A DNA stretch of 64,000 nt from Lysobacter sp. (GTDB taxonomy: Bacteria; Pseudomonadota; Gammaproteobacteria; Xanthomonadales; Xanthomonadaceae). This document shows, one piece after another, positions 56,153 to 64,000 of the stretch. The stretch lies in assembly GCA_008015835.1 (NCBI GenBank), contig SSGH01000010.1:1-64000 (forward strand), in the 5' to 3' direction. The position numbers were made by a program, and so were the translations under genes. The notes beneath the pieces are model-generated. The model saw nothing but the letters and a program-made list of their open reading frames with translations. It did not search any database and had not been told where the DNA came from. The first letter of the stretch is position 1. Each line of letters begins with the position of its first letter.

Positions 56153-57355
56153 TCAGGCGCCGATCACGCCCAATTCGCGGCCGATGCGCGCGAAGGCGTC
56201 GATCGCGCGGTCTAAATGTTCGCGCGTGTGCGCGGCGCTCATTTGCGTGCGGATGCGCGCTTGGCCCTTCGGCACCACCGGGAAGAAAAAGCCGATCGCG
56301 TAGACGCCTTCTTCGAGCAGCCGCTCCGCGAAGCGCTGCGCCAACGGCGCGTCGTACAGCATCACCGGGCAGATCGGGTGCGCGCCGGGTTTGATCTCGA
56401 ACCCCAGCGCCGTCATTTTTTCGCGGAAATAGCGGGTGTTTTCGGACAAACGCTCGCGCAGATCGCCCGCGGTCGCCAGCATCTCGAAGGCTTTGATGCC
56501 GGCCGCGACGACGTGCGGCGGCAGCGAGTTGGAGAACAGATACGGCCGCGAGCGCTGACGCAGCATTTCGATCACTTCGGCCCGCGCGGTGGTGAAGCCG
56601 CCCAGCGCGCCGCCCATCGCCTTGCCGAGGGTGCCGGTGAAGATGTCGATCTTCTCCATCACGCCGCGCACTTCCGCCGAGCCGCGGCCGGTGGCGCCGA
56701 GGAAGCCGGTGGCGTGGCATTCGTCGATATGCACCAGTGCGTCGTACTGTGCGGCGAGCGCGGTGATTCGGTCGAGCGGCGCAACGAAGCCGTCCATCGA
56801 GAACACGCCGTCGGTGGAAATCAGGATGGTGCGCGCGCCATCCGCTTTCGCTTGCTGCAGTTGTCGTTCCAGATCGGCCATGTCGCAGTTCGCGTAACGA
56901 TAGCGCTTGGCTTTGCATAGGCGCACGCCGTCGATGATCGAGGCGTGATTCAGCGCATCGCTGACGATGGCGTCGTTGTCGTCCAATAGCGGTTCGAACA
57001 GGCCGCCGTTGGCGTCGAAACAGGCGGCGTAGAGGATGGTGTCCTCGGTGCCGAAGAACGCGGCGATCGTTTTTTCCAACCGCTTATGCAGGTCCTGCGT
57101 GCCGCAGATGAATCGCACCGACGCCATGCCGAAGCCATGGCTGTCGAGCGCGTCTTTGGCCGCGGCGACGATGTCGGGATGATCGGCGAGACCGAGATAA
57201 TTATTGGCGCAGAAGTTCAGCACCTTGCGGCCGTCGGCGAGCGCGATTTCCGCCGACTGCGGGCTGGCGATGATGCGCTCGGATTTGAACAGGCCTTGCG
57301 CGCGGATCTGGTCGAGTTCGTCGGCGTAGCGTTGTGTGAGGCGGGCGTCGGACAT
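56153..57355 (-). CDS. kbl: 2-amino-3-ketobutyrate CoA ligase (glycine C-acetyltransferase)
   Basis: Kbl converts 2-amino-3-ketobutyrate and CoA to glycine and acetyl-CoA in threonine breakdown. The 400-aa PLP enzyme opens with [20 protein letters not shown] and carries [38 protein letters not shown] and the PLP lysine in [15 protein letters not shown]. The usual partner tdh is not adjacent. Confidence 0.95.
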   Translation of the reverse strand: MSDARLTQRYADELDQIRAQGLFKSERIIASPQSAEIALADGRKVLNFCANNYLGLADHPDIVAAAKDALDSHGFGMASVRFICGTQDLHKRLEKTIAAFFGTEDTILYAACFDANGGLFEPLLDDNDAIVSDALNHASIIDGVRLCKAKRYRYANCDMADLERQLQQAKADGARTILISTDGVFSMDGFVAPLDRITALAAQYDALVHIDECHATGFLGATGRGSAEVRGVMEKIDIFTGTLGKAMGGALGGFTTARAEVIEMLRQRSRPYLFSNSLPPHVVAAGIKAFEMLATAGDLRERLSENTRYFREKMTALGFEIKPGAHPICPVMLYDAPLAQRFAERLLEEGVYAIGFFFPVVPKGQARIRTQMSAAHTREHLDRAIDAFARIGRELGVIGA

Positions 57356-57457
57356 GGCGGCGAAGGCGCGAAGTGATCAGGCGCGTAGTGTACGCGGCCG
57401 CTTCGTTCGCATCGCGGCCCGGATCGCTCGGAAGACGCCCGCGACCGCGTGAGGTGC

Positions 57458-57601
57458 GCATAGGGTGCGCCTCGGCGCACCGAATCGCCGAAGAAAGTCG
57501 GCCGGCTCTCGAGACGCACCGAATCGTCGGAACGCTTGCCGGCGCGTCTTAGCGCGCGAATCGTGGAGAGAAGAGCCGGTGCGCCTAGGCGCGCCCTATG
57601 C
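57458..57601. repeat. Facing repeat pair (ATAGGGTGCGCC type)
   Basis: Arms 57458-57481 and 57578-57601 are inverted copies with 22 of 24 positions matching. The head gcatagggtgcgcc and the internal palindrome (ggtgcgcc...ggcgcacc) parallel the GTAGGGTGGGCC pair at 9313-9382, so it is a related REP pair. The 96-base spacer is longer and holds its own weaker palindromes. It fills the kbl-CheA intergenic region. Confidence 0.7.
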
Positions 57602-57610
57602 GGAAGCGGC

Positions 57611-60600
57611 TTACGACGCCGAATCGGCGGTCCCGGCGCGCTCGGCGATCAGTTCGCGCACCAGGGCGACCAAACTGTCTTCCGAGAACGGTTTGCCCAG
57701 CATCCGGGTCACGCCGGCTTGCTCGGCCATGGCTTGGTGCTTTTCGGTAGCGCGCGAGGTGATCATCACCACCGGCAGGTCGCGGGTTTCGGCGTGCGTG
57801 CGCAGGTTGCGGGTCACTTCCAGCCCGTTCATGCGCGGCATTTCCAAGTCCACCAGCACGGCGTGCGTGGGTTTGGCTTGGATCGCGGCCAGCGCCTCGA
57901 AGCCGTCGCGCGCGGTTTCCACTTCGAAGCCGGCGTCCTGCATCAATTGCTCCAGCGCGCGGCGCACGCTGAGCGAGTCGTCGGCCACCACCACGCGCGT
58001 CGCCGGCGCGGTATCGGCCAGCGTCAAGGCGCCCGTGCCCAGCGCGCGCGACTGCAGCGATTGCAGCAGCACGTCGACGTCGATCACCGGGGCCAAGCCG
58101 CCGTCGCCGAGCTGAGTGATGCCGCGCACCGCGGGGATCGGCGGCAGATACGCGCCGATCGGCTTGACCACGGTGCTGCGCACTTCGTCGATGCCTTGCA
58201 CCAACACTACGCTGACGCGGCCGTCGCCGTCGCGCACCTGCAGACCGACGCCAGCGGCGTCCAACCACATGCGCGGGTCGGCCGAGGCGCCGTAGAAGGT
58301 TTCGATCGGCAACGCCGGCACGCGTTCGTCGCCGAGCATCACCCACATGCGCCCGTCGTGCGCGTCGTAGAGACATTCGCCGGCGGCGAAACTGACCACG
58401 CGTTCCACCGACGACGCCACCACCGCGCTGACTTGGCGCTGGCCTCGGGCGACGATCACGTTGGCGAGCGTTTGCGTAACCGGTAAGCGCAGCGAGACGC
58501 GCATGCCGACGCCGCGTTCGCTGACGATGCTCATCGCGCCGCGCAGCGCTGCGATGCGCTGATTCACCACGTCCATGCCGATGCCGCGGCCGGAGACTTC
58601 CGTCGCGGCGCTGCGGGTGGAGAACCCGGGCAGCAGGATCATGCGGGTGAGCAGGCGTTCGTCCGCGTCTTGATCCTCGCGCAGCAGACCCGCTTCGAGC
58701 GCGCGTTCGCGGATCGCGGCGAAATCGAGGCCGGCGCCGTCGTCTTGGATGTCGATCAGCGCCGAGTCGCCTTGCAGGCCGACGCGCACCTCGATGCGGC
58801 CTTCCTCCGGTTTGCCGATGTCGCGTCGGCGGCTCGGCGACTCGATACCGTGGTCGATCGCGTTGCGCAGCACATGCGCGAGCGGTTCGACCACGCGTTC
58901 GAGCAGTTCGGCGTCCAGCGGCAGGCTTTCGCCCACCAACTCCAATCGCACCGGCTTGAGCACCTGTTTCGACGTCTGACGCACGATACGCTGCAGACGC
59001 GCGGAGATTTGACTGAACGGCACCGTGCGCGTGCGCAGCACCGTGCGCTGCAGTTCGCGGTTGAGCTGTTCCTGTTCGTTGCGCAGCTCGGCCAGCGCGT
59101 TCATCGTGCGCTCGATGCGGCGCATGAATTCGGCGCTGTCGTCGTGCGCTTCGAGCAACTGCCGCGAGATCACGTGCAGTTCGTTGTATTGGTCGATTTC
59201 CAGCGGGTCGAGTTCCGCGCCGGTCTTCTGCGCGGTGGACTGAAGCGCCGCGCCGCGCAGAGCCACCAGGTCGTCGAGACGCCCCATCAATTCGTGGGTG
59301 CTGCGCACGCCCTGGCGCTGATCGCGGTGCAGGCCGCCGAGGCTTTCGAGCTGTCGGTCGATTTGGCGCGCGGTCACCAGGCTTTCGCCGGCCAGACGCT
59401 GCAACTCGTCGAGCAATTCGCTGGGAACGTTGAGGCTTTGGATGCCGGACGCGGCCATGCCCGAGGCCGGTTCGATCGTGTCCGCATCGGCGCGCGGCAT
59501 CGCCGACGCGTCGCCATCGTCGGAGGCGAGCGCTTCGGCCGTAGTCTGCGGTGCGCTGGACGCGGCCTTAGCGGGCACCGCATCGGCGCCGTCCGCCAGT
59601 GCGTTGGCGGTGTCGAGCACATGTTGATAGGTGTCGAGCAAACCGCTCGGCGCGGGACCGCGACCGAGCAGATGGTCGGCGATTTCCTCCACGGTATCGC
59701 CGGCGTCGATCAGCAGATCCGCGCATTCGGCGTTCAGCAGCTCCGGCCGCTTCGCCAGCACGATCAGAATGTCTTCCAGCGCGTGGGTGATGTTGGCGAG
59801 ACCGCGCACGCCCACGGTGTTGGCGTCGCCCTTGAGCGTATGCGCGACGCGGCGCGCTTCGTCGATGGCGTCGAACGCGCCGGTTTCGGCCAGCGCACGC
59901 ACCGACGCGCCGAAGCGCCCCGCATTCCCGGGCAATTCGCGCAGCATGCCGTCGAGCACGCTGGGCAGCACGTCGTCGGCGGGCGAGAGCGCGACGTCTT
60001 CGGGCAGCGCCTGCGTTTTGCGTTCCGCGATCAGCGCCGGGTCCAGGCCGACGCGCACGCGCGCGAATTCGTCGATCAGCGCCGCGCGCCACGCGTCGTC
60101 GAGCGCGGGCACATCCAGCGAGGCGATCGTCAGCGATTCGGCCGAGTCGGCGTTCGGCGTTTCGATCGCCGCGAGCAGCACGCTGCACCAAATCGCGACG
60201 GTCTCGGGCGTAATCGCCGGGTCGCGGGTTTCGATGCCGACGCGGATCGCGTCCATGCCGTGGGCCAGCGTGTGCGTACCGATCAATTCCATCACGTTGA
60301 CGACCAACTGACATTGGTACGTCAACTCGTCGAGGATCGGCGCATTGGCCTCGGCGTCCGGCGTGTCCGCCCACGCCTGCGCGAGCGGCAGCACTTGCTC
60401 CACGATCGCTTGACGCGTGAGGTCCAACTCTTCTTGCCCGATCCAAATCGTCGCAGCGGAGGCGTCGTTCGCGCGCGGCGCGTCATCGCGGGCGATGCCG
60501 TCGAAGGCGACGCTATCGAAAGCGGCGCTATCGAAGGCGAACGCGGGTTCGAGTGCGGCGTCGCTCGACGACGCTTCGGCGAGCGCTGCTTCGGTGGTTG

Positions 60601-61759
60601 TGTGCGTGGCGCTCGGCGCTGCGGTTTCGTCCGGCGCCGAGTCGTGCGCGAACGCGACGGCGTTCGCATCGCGGTCCGCATCGGCGCCGGCATCGTCCGT
60701 CAGGAAGAGCCGCGTTTCGCTGGGCGCCTGCGTATCGGCGAAGGCGTCGTCGCTCGGCGCGTCCGCGACCTCTGCCGTCGTGTCGTCGGCGAGAGTCGCA
60801 TCGGACGCTGCGGACGCTTCGTCGATGGCGTCCACGACCGTCTCGGCCGTCGATGCGAGCGATGGGTCTTGCCCCGCGTCGGTGAGCGAAGTCGGTTCCG
60901 TCTCGATGCCGATGAAGGCGTTGGCGCCGTCGTTTTTCGATGCGGCTTGGGTGTCCGTATCGAACGTCATCGCGAAGGCATCGTCGCCGCCGCGTCGGGT
61001 TTCGCTTAGCAGCGCGTCCAGCACGTCCGGCGGCAGATCGTCGAGCGCGCCGGGCGGGAAGGCAGCGAGGAATTCGGGCGGCAATTGCGCGAGCAGCGCG
61101 GCGGTCACGTCCAAGCCACCGACGGAGTTCGACGGCGGCGCGATGCCGTTGTCGTGCGGCGAAGACGACGCGAGCGAAGAGCGGTCGGCAGGCGATGCGT
61201 CGCTCGCATCGACCGCGGCACTCGCGTCGCCCGCGGTCTGCGGCGTCGTGGTCGCGTCCGCCGGCGATGGTGCGAACGCGCGCGTCGCGTCTTCTTCGGC
61301 GAGCGATGCCGAAGCATCGGTCGCGGTGTGCGACGAGGTTTCCAGCTTGCGCAGAATCGCGCGCACCAAGGCCGGTGACAGTTGCGGCAGCCAGGCGATG
61401 CCTTCGGGCAAACGCGCGAGCATTTCGCGCCCGTTCGCGTCGAGACGGCCGGCGACGTGTTCTTGCAAAGTCATGAACCACAGCGTGGTTTGCAGCAGAT
61501 CGTCGCCCGACAGCGGCGTTTCGCCGCGCAATCGGTCGTGCAGCGCGGCTTTCCAACTGCGCAGCAATTCGCCGACGCCGGGCAAACCGGCGTCGGCGGC
61601 GCTCGCCTGCAGCGTGCCGATCATTTCGTGCACCAACGCAGGCTCGGCCATGTCCGACACCTGATGCGCCGCTTGCAGCAGCATCACCAGCGTGTCGAGA
61701 CGGCTCTGGAACTCGTCGAGCCCTGCGGCCGTTCCGTCGATTGCGGTCCCGTTCGACAT
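57611..61759 (-). CDS. CheA-type hybrid histidine kinase (ChpA/PilL-like)
   Basis: The 1382-aa protein has an N-terminal helical region, a long acidic Ala/Asp/Ser linker (about 150-440), a histidine phosphotransfer domain with His640 in VAHTLKGDANTVGVRGLANI, a dimerisation and HATPase part (VLRNAIDHGIESPSRR; IQDDGAGLDFAAI; GRGIGMDVVNQRI), a CheW-like domain and a C-terminal receiver with Asp1304 in AVLVDLEMPRMNG. This is the layout of ChpA/PilL kinases that control type IV pili, but with only one clear Hpt. It follows the chemoreceptor gene by 12 bases. Confidence 0.88.
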   Translation of the reverse strand: MSNGTAIDGTAAGLDEFQSRLDTLVMLLQAAHQVSDMAEPALVHEMIGTLQASAADAGLPGVGELLRSWKAALHDRLRGETPLSGDDLLQTTLWFMTLQEHVAGRLDANGREMLARLPEGIAWLPQLSPALVRAILRKLETSSHTATDASASLAEEDATRAFAPSPADATTTPQTAGDASAAVDASDASPADRSSLASSSPHDNGIAPPSNSVGGLDVTAALLAQLPPEFLAAFPPGALDDLPPDVLDALLSETRRGGDDAFAMTFDTDTQAASKNDGANAFIGIETEPTSLTDAGQDPSLASTAETVVDAIDEASAASDATLADDTTAEVADAPSDDAFADTQAPSETRLFLTDDAGADADRDANAVAFAHDSAPDETAAPSATHTTTEAALAEASSSDAALEPAFAFDSAAFDSVAFDGIARDDAPRANDASAATIWIGQEELDLTRQAIVEQVLPLAQAWADTPDAEANAPILDELTYQCQLVVNVMELIGTHTLAHGMDAIRVGIETRDPAITPETVAIWCSVLLAAIETPNADSAESLTIASLDVPALDDAWRAALIDEFARVRVGLDPALIAERKTQALPEDVALSPADDVLPSVLDGMLRELPGNAGRFGASVRALAETGAFDAIDEARRVAHTLKGDANTVGVRGLANITHALEDILIVLAKRPELLNAECADLLIDAGDTVEEIADHLLGRGPAPSGLLDTYQHVLDTANALADGADAVPAKAASSAPQTTAEALASDDGDASAMPRADADTIEPASGMAASGIQSLNVPSELLDELQRLAGESLVTARQIDRQLESLGGLHRDQRQGVRSTHELMGRLDDLVALRGAALQSTAQKTGAELDPLEIDQYNELHVISRQLLEAHDDSAEFMRRIERTMNALAELRNEQEQLNRELQRTVLRTRTVPFSQISARLQRIVRQTSKQVLKPVRLELVGESLPLDAELLERVVEPLAHVLRNAIDHGIESPSRRRDIGKPEEGRIEVRVGLQGDSALIDIQDDGAGLDFAAIRERALEAGLLREDQDADERLLTRMILLPGFSTRSAATEVSGRGIGMDVVNQRIAALRGAMSIVSERGVGMRVSLRLPVTQTLANVIVARGQRQVSAVVASSVERVVSFAAGECLYDAHDGRMWVMLGDERVPALPIETFYGASADPRMWLDAAGVGLQVRDGDGRVSVVLVQGIDEVRSTVVKPIGAYLPPIPAVRGITQLGDGGLAPVIDVDVLLQSLQSRALGTGALTLADTAPATRVVVADDSLSVRRALEQLMQDAGFEVETARDGFEALAAIQAKPTHAVLVDLEMPRMNGLEVTRNLRTHAETRDLPVVMITSRATEKHQAMAEQAGVTRMLGKPFSEDSLVALVRELIAERAGTADSAS

Positions 61760-61771
61760 CGATCGCGCCGA

Positions 61772-64000
61772 TCAGCCCGGCAGCCTGAACTCGGACACCG
61801 TGCGCACCAGCGAGGTCGCCGACTCGGTCAACTGCTCGGTGTCGCCGCGCTGCAGTTCGATTTCCTCCAGCGTGCGCTGCGATGCGCTGATCAGGTCGTA
61901 GGCGCGCGCCAGCAGACGCTGCGAGGCCTCGCTCTGGGTTTGCGTGGCTTGGGAAATCGTACGCACCGAGTTCACCAGCGCTTCGGTCGCGGCGCGGGTG
62001 TCGTTCATCTGCGTGCCGGCGCGGTCGGCGAGTTTGGTGATGTCCACGACCTGCGCGATCGTGCCGTTCATCGCTTGCAGCGTTTCGGTGGTGTCCGATT
62101 GGATCGCGCTCACCAAGCCGGCGATCTGTTGCGTCGCTTCGCGGGCGTTTTCGGCCAAGCGCTTCACTTCGTCCGCCACCACCGCGAACCCGCGGCCCGC
62201 TTCGCCCGCCGCCACCGCCTGCATCGACGCGTTCAGCGCCAACACCGAGGTGCGTTCGGCGATCTGGCCGATGATGTTCACCGCCGAGGAGATTTCCTGC
62301 GAACGTTCGGCCAAACGCTTCACGCGCTTTTCCGTTTCGCGAATCTGGTCGCGCGAGTTGTTGATGCCGTCCACCGTCGCGCGCACCACCGTCAGCGCCT
62401 CGGCGGTCGCGGTCAGCGCGCGTTCGGCCTCGCGGCCGGCGCCCTGCGCTTGATCGCCGATTTGGCGCAGCGCGTTCGCGGTGGCGCTCAACTCGGCGGA
62501 CGCCGCGTTCGCTTGGTTGCTGGCTTCGTCGGCGAGCTTGAGCACCGTGTCCGCGCGTTCGCGGACGCGACCCGAGCTGTCCGACACTTGGTTCGAAATC
62601 GTGCTGACTTGCTTCAGCGCGCCGGCGGTGGAGGACGCCATCATGTTGATGGCGTCGGACACCGCGCCGGTCACGTCTTCGGACACCGGCACTTTCACGT
62701 TGAGGTCGCGCTGCGCGAGCTGCGCCACCGACATCATGATCTCGATCACCGAGTTGTTGAGCTGTTCGTTTTCCTGCTGCGCGCGAGCCAGTTCGCTCAC
62801 CTTATCGTCGAGCAGCGTATCGAACGCGCCCGCCAATTGCCCGATTTCGTCTTTCGACTTCAAGCCCGTGCGTGCGGCGAGGTCACCCGCGGTGACCTTC
62901 TGCACGGTGTCCTGCACCTGCGACAGCGGCGTGTTGATCGAGCGCGCCAATCGCAAGCCGGCGAACAACGCGACCAAGCCCACGAGCAGCAGAGTGCCCA
63001 AGCCCGCGAACAGAATGCCGCGCTGCAGCGAGGCGATCGGTTGATTGGATTCGGATTGGTCGATTTCCGACAGAATCGCCCAGCGGAGGCCCAGCACGTC
63101 GATGGGCGCGAACGAGCCCAGCACGTCGATGCCGCGGTAGTCCGGGTAGACGGCGGTGCCGGTCTTGCCTTCGAGCGCTTGACGCACGCCCTGGGTGTCG
63201 ACCTGCATCATGCCGACGTTCGAATCGCGCGAGTCCATCGCCGCCAGCTTGTCGTTCTGCAATTTCAGCGCGCGCATCGATTCGACGAAGCCGGCGCTGT
63301 TTTCCTTCATGAAGCGCGAGATCGAGCGCGGCGTCTTATCCGGGCCGACCAGATAGGTTTCGCCGGAATCGCCCAGACCGACGTCTTTCCATTTGCCTTT
63401 GAAGGTCATGATTTCGTTGACGCGGTCGATCGGCAACTGCACCACGAACACGCCGATGGTCTTGCCGTCCTGCACGATCGGCGTGCTGACGAACGAGGCC
63501 TGATCGTCGTACGACGGCCGATACGGCGCGTAGTCGGTGATGAACACCTCGTCCGGGGTCTTTGCCGCCGCGGCCTTCGAGAAGGCTTGGCCGAGACCGG
63601 TTTGCGCCCACGGGCCGTTGCGCAGATTGGTGGCGAAATCGAGTTCTTTGAAGTACGTGTAGACGACGAAACCGGTTTGGGCGTCGACGAGGAAGAAGTC
63701 GTACAAGCCGTAGTTCTGCACGGCGCGGCGCGCGTAGCGGTGGATGCGCGCGTGCGCGGCGCTGTAGGCCGAGCCGTCGGTCGCTTGGTCCAGGTCGTTC
63801 TTCTTGCCCAGCGGGTTCGGGTTGCCGGCGATGTAGGCGTACTGCGCGGCCAGCGTCTGCGGCGGCAGCGCGTCGACCAGCTTGGAGATGTCGGCGTTCT
63901 GGCCGGGGTTGCGGATGCGGTACTGCTTGCCGAAATCGTTCCGGTAGTAATCCGTCAGCGCGTCCCTGGCGCCGGCCAGATCGGCGCCGGCGGCCATTTG
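61772..64000 (-). CDS. Methyl-accepting chemoreceptor, PilJ-like (cut by window edge)
   Basis: At least 742 codons are present; the 5' end is outside the window. The visible N-terminal part is a Cache-like sensor (YGLYDFFLVDAQTGFVVYTY; STPIVQDGKTIGVFVVQLPI), then a membrane span (ILFAGLGTLLLVGLVALFAG), a HAMP region and a signalling domain with the tip LALNASMQAVAAGEAGRGFA-VVADEV. The position before a ChpA-like kinase suggests pilJ of a Pil-Chp system, but the Cache sensor is unlike classical PilJ. Confidence 0.85.
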   Translation of the reverse strand, partial: QMAAGADLAGARDALTDYYRNDFGKQYRIRNPGQNADISKLVDALPPQTLAAQYAYIAGNPNPLGKKNDLDQATDGSAYSAAHARIHRYARRAVQNYGLYDFFLVDAQTGFVVYTYFKELDFATNLRNGPWAQTGLGQAFSKAAAAKTPDEVFITDYAPYRPSYDDQASFVSTPIVQDGKTIGVFVVQLPIDRVNEIMTFKGKWKDVGLGDSGETYLVGPDKTPRSISRFMKENSAGFVESMRALKLQNDKLAAMDSRDSNVGMMQVDTQGVRQALEGKTGTAVYPDYRGIDVLGSFAPIDVLGLRWAILSEIDQSESNQPIASLQRGILFAGLGTLLLVGLVALFAGLRLARSINTPLSQVQDTVQKVTAGDLAARTGLKSKDEIGQLAGAFDTLLDDKVSELARAQQENEQLNNSVIEIMMSVAQLAQRDLNVKVPVSEDVTGAVSDAINMMASSTAGALKQVSTISNQVSDSSGRVRERADTVLKLADEASNQANAASAELSATANALRQIGDQAQGAGREAERALTATAEALTVVRATVDGINNSRDQIRETEKRVKRLAERSQEISSAVNIIGQIAERTSVLALNASMQAVAAGEAGRGFAVVADEVKRLAENAREATQQIAGLVSAIQSDTTETLQAMNGTIAQVVDITKLADRAGTQMNDTRAATEALVNSVRTISQATQTQSEASQRLLARAYDLISASQRTLEEIELQRGDTEQLTESATSLVRTVSEFRLPG

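Noticed and set aside
58670-61009. A 779-codon + strand open frame opposite the CheA-type kinase gene
   Set aside because: It is Arg/Gly/Val-rich with no motif and mirrors the codon periodicity of the kinase gene; the kinase has clear catalytic domains.

Overview
The window looks like a chromosomal segment of a high-GC gammaproteobacterium, most likely of the Lysobacteraceae/Xanthomonadaceae (Lysobacter-like). I infer this from the gene content (class II DAHP synthase after dsbB, an OmpA with a Pro-rich linker and thrombospondin-type-3 repeat, a LipA/lipase-chaperone pair, a Pil-Chp-like chemotaxis module) and from several short palindromic repeats with a GTAG-type head, like the REP/SMAG elements known in Stenotrophomonas and Xanthomonas. 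No database search was possible; every family name is my own recognition from motifs.

1-15.8 kb: the 3' end of tuf, a 700-base regulatory gap, and the contiguous S10-spc-alpha ribosomal cluster (rpsJ to rplQ, including secY and rpoA), all on the + strand. infA and rpmJ are absent from it. The S10 leader carries a good sigma70-type promoter and, about 170 bases downstream, a perfect terminator-like hairpin with a T tract, which suggests attenuation. A facing REP pair sits inside the spc operon, between rplR and rpsE.

15.8-24.5 kb: dsbB, class II DAHP synthase, a convergent pair of exported proteins (an S41-like protease and a lipoprotein-sorting-like protein), a DUF2127 membrane protein, typA/bipA, a lone macrodomain protein and a cyclophilin.

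24.5-26.6 kb: an AT-richer insert with a two-TM coiled-coil protein (DUF6161-like) and a MepA-like murein endopeptidase. 26.6-38.2 kb: an operon of envelope lipoproteins around an M48 protease whose N-terminus is encoded by an in-frame REP pair; an aminotransferase, malate dehydrogenase, a SUFU-domain protein, propionyl-CoA ligase (prpE), and a lipase with its dedicated foldase.

38.2-42.3 kb is the main accessory region. An intact REP-associated tyrosine (Y1/HUH) transposase is bracketed on both sides by outward-pointing GTGGGTGTCCC tags. Downstream lie four hairpin-plus-tag modules whose stems covary, and a 200-base tandem duplication that copied the end of the transposase gene. Next to it is an AT-rich TIR-domain gene, a probable antiphage or NAD-consuming effector.

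42.3-46.5 kb: a helix-turn-helix/citrate-synthase fusion, divergent from methylisocitrate lyase and 2-methylcitrate synthase with paired dyads between them. This is probably the regulator of propionate catabolism, working with prpE about 8 kb upstream. 46.5-57.4 kb: a pore-loop ion channel, GST, SleB-type hydrolase, FadH-like reductase, OmpA, small secreted proteins (two sharing a motif), an RsuA-type pseudouridine synthase, an HNH nuclease and Kbl. 57.6-64 kb: a large CheA-type hybrid kinase and a Cache-containing chemoreceptor that runs off the right edge.
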